From Lachnospiraceae bacterium (lineage in GTDB: Bacteria; Bacillota; Clostridia; Lachnospirales; Lachnospiraceae), in assembly GCA_021205385.1 (NCBI GenBank), contig JAJPXQ010000004.1:1-39237 (forward strand): a stretch of DNA of 39,237 nt, in the 5' to 3' direction. This document shows, piece after piece, positions 1 to 8,169 of this stretch. Position 1 is the stretch's first letter, and every line of letters starts with the position of its first letter. The position numbers and the translations under genes were made by a program. The notes below the pieces were generated by a model. It had not been told where the DNA came from. It ran no database searches and was given only the letters and a program-made list of their open reading frames with translations.

Positions 1-13
1 TTCACAGTACAGG

Positions 14-655
14 TTGTGCGAGCGGATGAAAACCACCTTTTGTCGCCCAAATCATCATATGTTTGATGAGGTTTTTAAGAAGCTCATGACGCAGTTTCAA
101 CGGATTAAAAGAAATGTTCAGTCATTACTTTATAATAACGAACTAAATTATATTACTGAAAGACTGATGTATTTATTCCGCGAGACCTATGCAGACCTGG
201 CTATGTTAATGTTGTGTGGCTACTCCTTGCAGCAGTATGAGGAGTCATTTGAACATGCACTCCAGTTTCGTGCAGGTTCGTTGGCTTGTGCATCAGACGA
301 CTACAGGCAGCTGCGGATGATGCTGGTTCAGCTTGTGATGAAAAACGAAAAACAAAAAATTATGCAGGCTAATAAACTGATAGATCATGGCAAAGAAACA
401 TATGACAGGTTTATCGGGAATATTCCGACCAACAATGAACCGTATGGGGATGGTAATGCAGAAAAGAGTAGACAAATAACCGGGAATTATGTTATTGTTA
501 ACCAGACTATAGTAATTTGTCTTTTGGACTATTTGTACAAGTGCAAAGAAGCATTGGATTTTTCGTTGAAACACATGGATGATGGAAGGTCGAAAACTTT
601 GGCTGGGCTAAAAGAAAAAATTACAGACAGTGATAGCTGGAAAAAGATAGTTTGA
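14..655 (+). CDS. Hypothetical protein, possibly 5'-truncated by the window edge
   Basis: I do not recognise this protein. The reading frame is open to the left edge, so the true start may lie outside the window. Inside it, the candidate starts are TTG at 14, ATG at 26 and ATG at 59, and none has a convincing ribosome binding site. The protein is about 200 residues, soluble, mostly helical in character and rich in Tyr, Leu, Lys and Gln, with no signal peptide or membrane segment. The DNA is clearly more AT-rich than the genes after 3.4 kb, which suggests accessory or transferred DNA. A stretch reading LAMLMLCGYSLQQYEE loosely resembles helical immunity proteins of the DUF1910/PoNi type, but this is only an impression. 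A second unknown small ORF follows directly. Confidence 0.55.
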   Translation: MCERMKTTFCRPNHHMFDEVFKKLMTQFQRIKRNVQSLLYNNELNYITERLMYLFRETYADLAMLMLCGYSLQQYEESFEHALQFRAGSLACASDDYRQLRMMLVQLVMKNEKQKIMQANKLIDHGKETYDRFIGNIPTNNEPYGDGNAEKSRQITGNYVIVNQTIVICLLDYLYKCKEALDFSLKHMDDGRSKTLAGLKEKITDSDSWKKIV

Positions 656-728
656 GTCGGGAGGCAGGAAGGTATTTAAAATGAACAGAACAGTTATTAT
701 TCACGATTATGAGAGGAAGGGGGAGCCA

Positions 729-875
729 ATGGATATTAAGCTGAGGCCGGAGAGGTTTGGAAAGAAAACAACTCCACCAAGTTATTATTATAAAGTGAAC
801 AATGGCGATTGCCTTAAGGTGTATCCTGAAAATCAGTATGATTGCGCACTTAGCCGCAAATATTTGAGCATTTAA
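729..875 (+). CDS. Small hypothetical ORF (48 aa)
   Basis: This is a short unrecognised ORF starting MDIKLRPERFG. I prefer ATG 729 because a purine-rich GAGGAAGGGGGAG stretch sits just upstream; an in-frame ATG at 681, behind AGGAAGG, would add 16 residues. It has no membrane segment or known motif. It lies in the AT-rich edge region, 73 bases after the preceding hypothetical gene, and could be cotranscribed with it. The next 118 bases up to the Fic gene contain only a broken reading frame (around 935-985, reading WYDLAMMKHDLAGQ), so this ORF may itself be debris of a decayed gene. Confidence 0.35.
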   Translation: MDIKLRPERFGKKTTPPSYYYKVNNGDCLKVYPENQYDCALSRKYLSI

Positions 876-993
876 ATACTGCGGGGATTTCTGAAAGGGT
901 AGATTTGAGGCACATATAGCGCGAAGGCGAGCAGCAATGGTACGATCTGGCGATGATGAAGCATGACTTAGCAGGACAGATAGGGGTGAGCGT

Positions 994-1758
994 ATGGATT
1001 ATGCGGCATTATTAAAAAAGAAGGTTCAATATCAGAAAAGCCTGTCATCAATACCGGAGTACACTCTGCAGACATATGAGCAGGCGTTTGAGGTCGAGTA
1101 TACGCATAATTCCACCGCAATCGAGGGAAACACTCTGACGCTCGTCGAGACGAAGGTGCTTTTGGAGGACGGGATTTCGGTCGGCGGCAAAAAGCTTCGT
1201 GAGCTGTATGAGGCGGTAAACCATCGGAATGCGTATCGCTATGTGAAGGAGTGCATCGAAAAGAAGCTGCCACTGGATGAAAAGATTGTAAAGGACATTC
1301 ACGCGATGCTTATGGATCACATCTTTATCGGCGGTATTTACCGGGATATGGACGTCTATATTTCCGGGGCACAGCACACACCGCCTTCCCCGAATGAGAT
1401 GTACCGACAGGTGAAAAATTTCTATATCGATCTGACATGGAAGGGGAAGGAACTGAATCCGGTCGAGCTGGCCGCCTGGACCCATGCGGAATTTGTCCGC
1501 ATCCATCCGTTCCCGGACGGTAATGGCAGGACCTCGCGGTTAATCATGAATTACCAGCTATTGGCGAATGGCTTTCCGGCGATCTCCATCGCAAAGGAGG
1601 ATAGGCTGGAATATTTCAACTGTCTGGAAGCGTATGCTATGGAAGGAAGCCTCGTGCCATTTGCAGATATGGTGGCAGGTCTGGAAGACAGGCAGCTTGA
1701 CCGCTATCTTCATATGGCGGAGCCAAGGAAGGAGCGCTGCGGGGATGCCGATCAATAA
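994..1758 (+). CDS. Fic family protein (class II, N-terminal inhibitory helix)
   Basis: Fic proteins usually transfer AMP from ATP to a hydroxyl side chain of a target protein. The catalytic motif HPFPDGNGRTSR is intact at residues 171-182. An STAIEGN motif at residues 40-46 matches the (S/T)xxxE(G/N) inhibitory helix; its N-terminal position makes this a class II enzyme whose Glu44 should block productive ATP binding until relieved. The length of 254 residues suits a Fic core with a short helical N-terminus. The start at 994 follows GGGGTGAGCGT. The 3' end overlaps the next gene (start 1745) by 14 bases, so the two are probably translationally coupled. The target is unknown, and no separate small antitoxin is visible. 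Confidence 0.9.
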   Translation: MDYAALLKKKVQYQKSLSSIPEYTLQTYEQAFEVEYTHNSTAIEGNTLTLVETKVLLEDGISVGGKKLRELYEAVNHRNAYRYVKECIEKKLPLDEKIVKDIHAMLMDHIFIGGIYRDMDVYISGAQHTPPSPNEMYRQVKNFYIDLTWKGKELNPVELAAWTHAEFVRIHPFPDGNGRTSRLIMNYQLLANGFPAISIAKEDRLEYFNCLEAYAMEGSLVPFADMVAGLEDRQLDRYLHMAEPRKERCGDADQ

Positions 1759-3385
1759 AAGGAAGCTGCCAGTTGGAATTGAAGATTTTAAAGAAATCCG
1801 GACGGCAGGATTTTATTATGTCGATAAAACGGGTCTGATCAGGGACCTTCTGAATGACTGGGGGAAGGTGAATCTGTTCACGCGTCCCCGTCGTTTTGGG
1901 AAGAGTCTCAACATGAGCATGCTGAGATATTTCTTCGAGCCGGGAGATAACAGGGAGTTGTTTCAGGGACTGGAAATCGAAAAAGAGAAGCAGCTCTGTG
2001 ATGAATATATGGGTAAATTTCCTGTAATCTCGGTTTCTTTAAAGGGTATTAATGCACCCTCATTTCAGACAGCGTTTCATATGGCGGTAGAGACTGTTAA
2101 TACAGCAGCGCGGCGTTTTCAGTATCTTCTGGACAGCGATCGTCTTTCAGAAGTTGAGAAAAATGCCTTTCAGGTACTGCTGGAGAGAGATATGGACGAG
2201 TCCCTATTGTACAGCAGCCTGAAAATCCTGTCTGAATTACTCATGAAACATCATGGAAGTAAGGTCGTTATTCTGATTGATGAGTATGATGTGCCACTCG
2301 CAAAAGCATATGAGAATGGTTACTATGATGAGATGGTATTCCTGATCCGCAATCTGTTCGAACAGGTTCTGAAGACAAATGAAAGCCTGCAGTTTGCCGT
2401 ACTGACCGGATGCATGCGGATATCCAGAGAAAGCATATTTACAGAGCACTTTGGCTTTACCGATGACGAAGTAAAAGAATTGCTGAAATCATACGGTCTT
2501 ACAGAATACTATACAGTAATGAAAGAATGGTACGATGGTTATTTATTCGGGAAAACATCTGTATATTGTCCGTGGGATGTTATTTGCCATGTGAGAAAAC
2601 TGAGGGCAGATCCGGATGCGTTGCCGGAGAATTACTGGGTTAATACGAGTGGGAACGATGCAGTGCGGCGGTTTATCAGGGAATCGGATAATAGCGGCAG
2701 CACAAAGCGTGAAATTGAAAGGTTGCTTGCAGGAGAGGCAGTTGTGAAGGAAATTCATCAGGAGCTTACCTACCGTGACATGTATTCTTCCTTGGAGAAT
2801 ATATGGAGCGTTCTGTTTATGACCGGATACCTTACACGGAGAGCAAGGCAGGAAGATCATCGCTTTGAACTGGTCATCCCAAACCGGGAAATTCACTCCA
2901 TCTTTGCGACGCAGATAATGGATCTCTTTAAAGAAAACGTGAAAAAAGACGGTGAAGGTGTAAAATGTTTTTGCGAGGCATTGAAGAGAGGTGATGCGCC
3001 AGGAGTTGAAAGCCAGTTTGGCGCTTATCTGAGGAAAACAATCAGCCTGCGGGACACATTTGTGAGAAAAGAGAAAAAAGAAAATTTCTACCATGGTATT
3101 CTGTTGGGCATTCTGGGAGCAAAGGAATCATGGGCTGTCTCGTCAAACTGTGAATCCGGCGACGGTTACAGTGATATCCTGATTGAGATTATAGAGGAAG
3201 AGACAGGGATTATTATAGAGGTAAAGTATGCTGATAACGGCGATCTGGAGGAGGCGTGCCGGAAAGCGTTGACTCAGATTAAAAAACAGCACTATGATGA
3301 AAAACTGCAGGATGATGGGATTGATCATATTCTGAAATATGGAATCGCCTGCTATAAAAAGCGGTGCAAAGTAATGTTGGCGTAA
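1745..3385 (+). CDS. AAA-ATPase-like protein with C-terminal PD-(D/E)XK nuclease domain (AAA-ATPase_like/DUF1703 family)
   Basis: This 546-residue protein has the two-domain layout of the family common in anaerobic gut bacteria. The N-terminus (PVGIEDFKEIR, then YYVDKTG) leads into a degenerate P-loop RPRRFGKS with Lys53, and a Walker B strand VVILIDEYD with Asp179-Glu180. The C-terminus has a PD-(D/E)XK core: Asp477 in GYSDILI, and Glu492 and Lys494 in IIIEVKY. The family's function is not established. The frame extends upstream, but ATG 1745 matches the family N-terminus and follows AAGGAGC. It overlaps the Fic gene by 14 bases and ends just before a strong hairpin. Nuclease activity is an inference from the motif. 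Confidence 0.88.
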   Translation: MPINKRKLPVGIEDFKEIRTAGFYYVDKTGLIRDLLNDWGKVNLFTRPRRFGKSLNMSMLRYFFEPGDNRELFQGLEIEKEKQLCDEYMGKFPVISVSLKGINAPSFQTAFHMAVETVNTAARRFQYLLDSDRLSEVEKNAFQVLLERDMDESLLYSSLKILSELLMKHHGSKVVILIDEYDVPLAKAYENGYYDEMVFLIRNLFEQVLKTNESLQFAVLTGCMRISRESIFTEHFGFTDDEVKELLKSYGLTEYYTVMKEWYDGYLFGKTSVYCPWDVICHVRKLRADPDALPENYWVNTSGNDAVRRFIRESDNSGSTKREIERLLAGEAVVKEIHQELTYRDMYSSLENIWSVLFMTGYLTRRARQEDHRFELVIPNREIHSIFATQIMDLFKENVKKDGEGVKCFCEALKRGDAPGVESQFGAYLRKTISLRDTFVRKEKKENFYHGILLGILGAKESWAVSSNCESGDGYSDILIEIIEEETGIIIEVKYADNGDLEEACRKALTQIKKQHYDEKLQDDGIDHILKYGIACYKKRCKVMLA

Positions 3386-3388
3386 TCT

Positions 3389-3421
3389 AAGAATCCCCAG
3401 CCAGTACAGCCGGGGATTCTT
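3389..3421. terminator. Bidirectional hairpin terminator between convergent genes
   Basis: A perfect 10-bp inverted repeat AAGAATCCCC / GGGGATTCTT with a 13-base loop lies between the convergent ends of the AAA-ATPase gene (3385) and the alcohol dehydrogenase gene (3434). The T-tract is short on both sides, so termination efficiency is uncertain. Confidence 0.75.
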
Positions 3422-3433
3422 GCGTGTCTGTAA

Positions 3434-4612
3434 CTATCTCGCGTTCTGATAGATCTTGATTACATCATCCTTATAAAGGAGCTGGAAGCCGCCGATCGAG
3501 CCGCCGCCGACCTGCATGCACTTCTCAGCCATATCTTCGATCTGCGCGTCGGTCGGGCTGATGCCGAGCTCTGTCATGTTGATCGGCATGCCGATCTGAT
3601 GGCACCAGGCTTCCCAGGCTTCGATACCGGCGAGCGCCGTGGCCTCGAGGTCGTGGAAATTCTCCGGGACATCGAAGACTTTCACTGCGAACTGTGCGAA
3701 ACGTGCCGGGTTCGTCTTATAGACGTATCTGGCCCAGCTTCCCCAGACTGCGCAGAGTCCGGCGCCGTGCGCGACATTGAACATGCCGCCCAGCTCATGC
3801 TCGAGCTTGTGCGTCGCGAAGTCGGTGACGCGTCCCGTGCCGGTCAGTCCGTTGTGGGAGAGGCTGCCTGCCCACATGAGCGTAGCGCGCGCCTCGTAGT
3901 CCCGGGGATTTTTGATCGCAGCCTTCGCGGCTTCCCGTACCGAGACGAGGAGTCCTTCGGCAATCCGGTCGGTCAGCTCGACGTTCGGCGTGTTGGTGAA
4001 ATAGCGCTCCATTGTGTGCATCATGATGTCCGAAGCGCCGCTTGCTGTCTGATAATCAGGCAGTGTATAAGTCAGTTCGGGATTCATGATCGCGAATTTC
4101 GGGCGTGCGCAGTCGTGATTGTAGGAACGCTTCAGGCCGCCGTCCTCGATCGTGATGACCATGGAATTGCTGGTCTCCGAGCCCGCCGCGGCGATCGTCA
4201 GCACGCTGCCGATCGGGGCGATCTTATCCGTGGTCTTTCTCTTCATCAGCAGCTCTTCTAGTTCGAAATCATTGGCCAGAGAATAACCGATCCCCTTTGC
4301 GGTGTCGATGACACTGCCGCCGCCGACCGCGAGCAGGAAGTCGACGCCCTCCGCCTTTGCGATGCGTGTGCCCTCCTTCACCAGGCCCAGCAGCGGATTC
4401 GGGACGACGCCGCCCAGGTCGACATAGTCAAGACCGGCGTCGGTCAGGCTCTTATGTACCCGGTCGAGCAGCCCGGTCTTCTTCACATGCCCGCTGCCGT
4501 AGACGACCATGACCTTGTGGCCGCCCCAGGCCTTCACTTCCTCGCCGACTTTGGTCTCCGTGTCTTTCCCGAAGATAACCTTGGTCGGGGAATGGTATTC
4601 AAAATTTATCAT
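3434..4612 (-). CDS. Iron-containing alcohol dehydrogenase (YqhD/BdhA-type)
   Basis: This is a group III metal-dependent NAD(P)H alcohol dehydrogenase that reduces aldehydes to alcohols in the cytoplasm. The 392-residue product carries the nucleotide-binding motif GGGSVID near residue 97. Candidate metal ligands are Asp195, His199, His268 and His282, a spacing that closely matches E. coli YqhD. The start MINFEYHSPTKV at 4612 is chosen because AGGAGGAGG sits 7 bases upstream; an in-frame ATG 27 bases earlier would overlap that site. It is transcribed divergently from the yqeG-type gene. Substrate cannot be assigned: butanol, propanediol or a detoxification aldehyde are all possible. Confidence 0.93.
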   Translation of the reverse strand: MINFEYHSPTKVIFGKDTETKVGEEVKAWGGHKVMVVYGSGHVKKTGLLDRVHKSLTDAGLDYVDLGGVVPNPLLGLVKEGTRIAKAEGVDFLLAVGGGSVIDTAKGIGYSLANDFELEELLMKRKTTDKIAPIGSVLTIAAAGSETSNSMVITIEDGGLKRSYNHDCARPKFAIMNPELTYTLPDYQTASGASDIMMHTMERYFTNTPNVELTDRIAEGLLVSVREAAKAAIKNPRDYEARATLMWAGSLSHNGLTGTGRVTDFATHKLEHELGGMFNVAHGAGLCAVWGSWARYVYKTNPARFAQFAVKVFDVPENFHDLEATALAGIEAWEAWCHQIGMPINMTELGISPTDAQIEDMAEKCMQVGGGSIGGFQLLYKDDVIKIYQNAR

Positions 4613-4641
4613 GGCAGAACCTCCTCCTGTTATTTGCATTC

Positions 4642-4651
4642 AGTATAACAC
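4642..4651 (-). promoter_or_regulatory. Extended -10 promoter of the iron alcohol dehydrogenase gene
   Basis: Read on the minus strand, the sequence is TGTTATACT: an extended -10 TATACT (plus-strand 4642-4647) with a TG one base upstream. No good -35 box is present. Transcription would start about 23 bases before the start codon at 4612. Confidence 0.5.
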
Positions 4652-4677
4652 TTTTGACGGAAAAATCCTACACTGAA

Positions 4678-4706
4678 TTGACTATAGAACGATATCCCTG
4701 TAAAAT
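4678..4706 (+). promoter_or_regulatory. Sigma-A promoter of the yqeG-type gene
   Basis: TTGACT (4678-4683) and TAAAAT (4701-4706) are separated by 17 bases. The predicted leader is very short, about a dozen bases, placing the GGAGGG site almost at the 5' end of the mRNA. Confidence 0.55.
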
Positions 4707-4725
4707 AATCGGCAGGAGGGAATCC

Positions 4726-5229
4726 ATGTTTTTCGATAACTTATATCCAGACCGGATGGTGCGCTCCGTCTATGACCTGGACTGGGAGGCTCTTTCCGGG
4801 ACATATCGGGGCGTTCTGTTTGATATTGACAATACGCTCGTGCCGCATGGAGCGCCTGCCGATGCGTGTGCGGAGCGCCTGTTTGCAAGGCTCCATGCGC
4901 TCGGTATGGGGACGATACTTATCTCGAACAATGACGAGGAGCGGGTGCGCCCATTTGCGGAACAGGTGGACAGTGATTATGTGTGCAAGGCCGGAAAGCC
5001 AAAGACGCGCGGATATCTGGAGGCTATGGAGCATATGGGAACGGTTCCGGAGAATACGCTGTTTGTCGGCGACCAGATTTTTACGGATATCTGGGGAGCG
5101 CGCCGCGCGGGCGTGTTCACAGTCCTGACTGATCCGATTGATCCTTCGACGGACGAGCCGCAGATCGTCGTGAAGAGGCTGCTGGAACGACCTTTTCGGC
5201 GGGTGAGGACGAAACCTGTGATAATGTAA
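4726..5229 (+). CDS. yqeG: YqeG family HAD-IIIA phosphatase
   Basis: This is a 167-residue protein of the HAD superfamily, subclass IIIA, YqeG-like. HAD motif I is FDIDNTLV with Asp33 and Asp35, motif II is ILISNN, the motif III lysine lies in CKAGKPK, and motif IV is VGDQIFTDIWGARRAG. Length and motif order fit YqeG, a conserved phosphatase of Firmicutes whose substrate is not settled; members outside bacteria are phosphatidylglycerophosphate phosphatases. The start at 4726 is preceded by GGAGGG, whereas the longer upstream frame has no such site. It diverges from the alcohol dehydrogenase gene. In many Firmicutes yqeG sits beside yqeH and aroE, which are not next to it here. Confidence 0.88.
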   Translation: MFFDNLYPDRMVRSVYDLDWEALSGTYRGVLFDIDNTLVPHGAPADACAERLFARLHALGMGTILISNNDEERVRPFAEQVDSDYVCKAGKPKTRGYLEAMEHMGTVPENTLFVGDQIFTDIWGARRAGVFTVLTDPIDPSTDEPQIVVKRLLERPFRRVRTKPVIM

Positions 5230-5312
5230 TGAGTTCGTAACACATATTCAATATTTGACTGCTATAATCAATTATCAGATTCATATACTGTATAGAGCAG
5301 GGAAGTGATAAT

Positions 5313-6446
5313 GTGAAAAAATGGACAGTATATATTGTGGTGCTTGTCAGTCTTGTTTTGCTTGCAGGCTGTGGAAAGCAGGAGACCGGCTCTGAGCTTC
5401 TGACTGAGACGCAGGAGACGGTAGAGCTGGCCGAGGAGCCGCTGGAGCCGGTTGTTACGGAGACTTCGGAAGGGATTGCCCTGCACATCTACTGCGGGGA
5501 CGAGCTGGCGGAAAATATTGTGCAGACGACCGTCTATGTGGAGTCGGCGGATGAGGAGACGGTCATGGAAGAGCTTCTCGCAGCGCTGGAGATCGGCGAG
5601 GAGGTAGAGCTTGACAGCATTTCCTTCGGCACGAATCAGGGCGGGGACCGGGTGATCATGCTGGATTTCAATCAGGCCTTTGCCGATTATGTGAAGAAGC
5701 TGAGCTCTGCCGGCGAAAATATTGTGATGGGAAGTGTGACCAACACGTTTCTGGACTGCTATCAGTGCGAGCTTCTGCTGGTGACTGTCGAGGGAAAGGT
5801 GCTGGAGACGAACTATAATGTCTACGAGGAATACCTGGAGTATTATCCTTATGTGGAGTCGGCTTACCGTGTCGTGACAGAGCTTCTGGAGACGGAGGAC
5901 GGTGTGTCGATCACCTGTCCGCAGATCGAGGGCCTGGGGGACGAGCGGATTCAGGAAAAATGGAATGAGATCATGCTGGCGAATGAGCAGATGGCCGTAG
6001 AAGGCTGGGGAGGCGGCGGGACCTATACCGTCACTTATACACTGAAGACCATGACCACGGATACGCTCTCGATCCTGATGGACGGGGTGTTTTCCGACGG
6101 CTCTTACGACGAGCAGACTTTTAAGTATACTTACAATATAGACCTGAATACCGGCGGAAGCATCCGGCTCGCGGATCATGTGGACGTGGAACTCCTCGCG
6201 GAGAATATGTTTGAGGGAAAGGGCTATTATGTGGACGAGGCGCTTGCGCCGTATTTCCTGGAACGGATCCAGAGTATTTACGAGAGTCCCGACAGTCTTG
6301 CGCGGTCGCTGGAGGGCTACGACTATGTGGAGGATGGCAGCGATCCTTATGGATATTCTTATCTGGAAAATGGGAAAGTGTGGCTCTGCATGGAGGTGCC
6401 GCACTCGATGGGCGACTATATTGAGATCGAACTTGACGTGCAGTGA
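5313..6446 (+). CDS. Lipoprotein with GerMN domain and C-terminal DUF4163/DUF3298-like region
   Basis: This is an exported, membrane-anchored lipoprotein. A lysine-led hydrophobic signal ends in the lipobox LAGC with Cys20, followed by an acidic low-complexity linker. Residues about 50-165 resemble a GerMN domain (sporulation and germination), including VMEELLAALEIGEEVE and VIMLDFNQAF. The C-terminal half, with YTVTYTLKTMTTDTLSIL and YTYNIDLNTGGSIRLAD, resembles the DUF4163/DUF3298 module of RsiV and PdaC-type proteins. The start is GTG 5313, because the ATG two bases earlier runs straight into a stop. AGGGA precedes it by 9 bases. It is followed closely by a small membrane protein gene. Function is unknown; an envelope or spore-related role is inferred. 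Confidence 0.8.
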   Translation: MKKWTVYIVVLVSLVLLAGCGKQETGSELLTETQETVELAEEPLEPVVTETSEGIALHIYCGDELAENIVQTTVYVESADEETVMEELLAALEIGEEVELDSISFGTNQGGDRVIMLDFNQAFADYVKKLSSAGENIVMGSVTNTFLDCYQCELLLVTVEGKVLETNYNVYEEYLEYYPYVESAYRVVTELLETEDGVSITCPQIEGLGDERIQEKWNEIMLANEQMAVEGWGGGGTYTVTYTLKTMTTDTLSILMDGVFSDGSYDEQTFKYTYNIDLNTGGSIRLADHVDVELLAENMFEGKGYYVDEALAPYFLERIQSIYESPDSLARSLEGYDYVEDGSDPYGYSYLENGKVWLCMEVPHSMGDYIEIELDVQ

Positions 6447-6495
6447 ACATCAGTGCTATACTTTCTTTTAGTTATGGAAAAAGGAGATACAACCG

Positions 6496-6738
6496 ATGAG
6501 TCAGGAAAAGGTAGATCGTTATAAAGAGCAGAAGAGGAACCGTAAGGCCATCGCAGCCAAAAAAAAGAGAAATTCGCTGATCGCACGCTGCTGCGCGGGC
6601 GTTGTCGCGCTGGCCTTCGTCGGCTGGCTCGGCTATTCTGCGGTGGATTCTTATCAGACAAAGCAGAACAGCATTCCGATTGAGGCGGATGTCACGGCGC
6701 TGGACGACTTCCTCAGCGAGTATGGCGTGACCGATTGA
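6496..6738 (+). CDS. Small single-pass membrane protein (80 aa)
   Basis: I do not recognise a named family. The N-terminal 28 residues are strongly basic and predicted helical (RYKEQKRNRKAIAAKKKR). One transmembrane segment spans about residues 29-48 (LIARCCAGVVALAFVGWLGY), and a short C-terminal domain should lie outside the cell by the positive-inside rule. The start ATG 6496 follows AAAAGGAGATA. It lies 49 bases after the lipoprotein gene and ends at a strong terminator, so it is probably the last gene of that transcript. Confidence 0.75.
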   Translation: MSQEKVDRYKEQKRNRKAIAAKKKRNSLIARCCAGVVALAFVGWLGYSAVDSYQTKQNSIPIEADVTALDDFLSEYGVTD

Positions 6739-6749
6739 TGAGAGAAAAA

Positions 6750-6783
6750 AGAGGGCGTTCCCGGACTGACGGGAACGCCCTTT
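6750..6783. terminator. Strong bidirectional rho-independent terminator
   Basis: A perfect 12-bp stem AGGGCGTTCCCG / CGGGAACGCCCT with a 6-base loop has an A-rich left flank and a T-rich right flank. It serves the small membrane protein gene (ends 6738) and, on the other strand, argG (ends 6796). Confidence 0.92.
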
Positions 6784-6795
6784 CGCTTTGCAGTT

Positions 6796-8028
6796 TTATT
6801 TCGCGGCATCCTGCTCTTTTACAGAGGCGAGCATCTGCGCGCGCACCTTCAGCGGCAGACCGAACAGAGTGATGAAGCCGCTCGCGTCGTGGTGGTCATA
6901 CTGATCGCCGGTCGTGAAGGAGGCCAGGGACTCGCTGTAGAGGCTGTAGGGAGAGGTGGTGCCCGCCTTGATGATGTTGCCTTTGTAGAGGCGGAACTTC
7001 ACTTCGCCGGTCACATACTCCTGCGTGCTGGTCACGAAGGCGCGCACCGCGTCGCACAGCGGTGTGAACCATTTTCCCTCATAGACGATCTGAGCCAGTT
7101 TATTGCCCATATCCTTCTTGGTCTCCATCGTGGCGCGGTCAAGCACGAGCTCCTCGAGCTGCGCATGCGCCTCCATCAGGATCGTTCCTCCCGGGGTCTC
7201 GTAGACGCCGCGGGACTTCATGCCGACGACACGGTTCTCAACGATATCGACGATGCCGACGCCGTGCTTTCCGCCCAGTCTGTTCAGCTCGCGGATGATG
7301 TCGGCGACCTTCATCTTCTTTCCGTTGATCGAGGTCGGTACGCCTTTCTCGAAGGTCATTGTCACCAGCTCCGGCTTGTCGGGAGCTTTCTCCGGGGTCA
7401 CGCCGAGCACGAGCATATGATCGTAATTCGGCGCATTGGCCGGATCCTCGAGCTCGAGGCCCTCATGGCTGATGTGCCAGAGATTGCGGTCGCGGCTGTA
7501 GCTCTGGCTGTGGTCGAAGGGCAGGTCGATGCCGTGCTGTTTGCAGTACTCGATCTCGTCCTCGCGGGACTGCATCTTCCAGACGTCCGTCATTCTCCAG
7601 GGAGCAATGATCTTGATATCGGGAGCCAGCGCCTTGATGCCGAGCTCGAAGCGGATCTGGTCGTTGCCCTTGCCAGTCGCGCCGTGGCAGATCGCGGTCG
7701 CGCCCTCCTTGCGGGCGATCTCCACGAGTCTCTTCGCGATCGCCGGGCGGGCCATCGAGGTGCCGAGCAGGTATTTATTCTCATATACGGCTCCGGCCTG
7801 CACGCAGGGCATGATGTAATTTTCCGCGAAGTCGTCATTGATATCCTCAATATATAATTTCGTCGCGCCGGAGAGCTTCGCGCGCTCCTCCAGGCCGTCC
7901 AGTTCGTTTCCCTGTCCGCAGTCGATGCAGCAGCAGACAACGTCATAGTCAAAGGTTTCTTTCAGCCACGGGATGATGGCGGTCGTGTCGAGTCCGCCGG
8001 AGTAGGCCAGAATTACTTTTTCCTTCAT
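6796..8028 (-). CDS. argG: Argininosuccinate synthase
   Basis: ArgG joins citrulline and aspartate using ATP to form argininosuccinate, the penultimate step of arginine synthesis. The 410-residue protein has the N-type ATP pyrophosphatase loop AYSGGLDTT at residues 9-17, and later conserved segments GATGKGNDQIRFE and SYSRDRNLWH. The length is normal for the family. The start at 8028 has AGGAGG 9 bases upstream. It is transcribed away from the argC operon across a 241-base control region, and a candidate ARG box overlaps its -35 box. argH, needed for the last step, is not in the window. It ends at the terminator shared with the convergent small membrane protein gene. Confidence 0.98.
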   Translation of the reverse strand: MKEKVILAYSGGLDTTAIIPWLKETFDYDVVCCCIDCGQGNELDGLEERAKLSGATKLYIEDINDDFAENYIMPCVQAGAVYENKYLLGTSMARPAIAKRLVEIARKEGATAICHGATGKGNDQIRFELGIKALAPDIKIIAPWRMTDVWKMQSREDEIEYCKQHGIDLPFDHSQSYSRDRNLWHISHEGLELEDPANAPNYDHMLVLGVTPEKAPDKPELVTMTFEKGVPTSINGKKMKVADIIRELNRLGGKHGVGIVDIVENRVVGMKSRGVYETPGGTILMEAHAQLEELVLDRATMETKKDMGNKLAQIVYEGKWFTPLCDAVRAFVTSTQEYVTGEVKFRLYKGNIIKAGTTSPYSLYSESLASFTTGDQYDHHDASGFITLFGLPLKVRAQMLASVKEQDAAK

Positions 8029-8069
8029 AATGAGATTCCTCCTGAGATTGTATATGTGATGCTTAAAAC

Positions 8070-8098
8070 ACTATACAACAATGAAAAACAGATTGCAA
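8070..8098 (-). promoter_or_regulatory. argG promoter
   Basis: On the minus strand TTGCAA (plus 8093-8098) and TATAGT (plus 8070-8075) are separated by 17 bases. Transcription would start roughly 35 bases before the argG start codon. Confidence 0.65.
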
Positions 8099-8099
8099 G
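8080..8099. promoter_or_regulatory. Candidate ARG box (ArgR/AhrC operator) at the argG promoter
   Basis: AATGAAAAACAGATTGCAAG resembles the Bacillus AhrC operator pattern CATGAATAAAAATKCAAK, apart from one extra base. It overlaps the argG -35 box, where binding would repress transcription when arginine is plentiful. Assignment rests on sequence resemblance and position only. Confidence 0.45.
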
Positions 8100-8140
8100 T
8101 GAAAGATTATACATAAATTTTGGATTTTTATAAAAATATA

Positions 8141-8169
8141 TTGCATAAATTTGATAATGAATGTATAAT
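8141..8169 (+). promoter_or_regulatory. Promoter of the argC-argD operon
   Basis: TTGCAT (8141-8146) and a perfect TATAAT (8164-8169) are separated by 17 bases. The predicted transcript starts near 8176, leaving a leader of about 94 bases before argC in which I see no strong hairpin. Confidence 0.75.

Noticed and set aside
5268-6404. A 378-codon minus-strand frame over the GerMN lipoprotein gene
   Set aside because: The plus-strand gene has a signal peptide, lipobox and domains; the minus frame has none of these.
6889-7857. A 322-codon plus-strand frame inside argG
   Set aside because: It is antisense to argG, which is fully conserved; no start signal or domain is seen.
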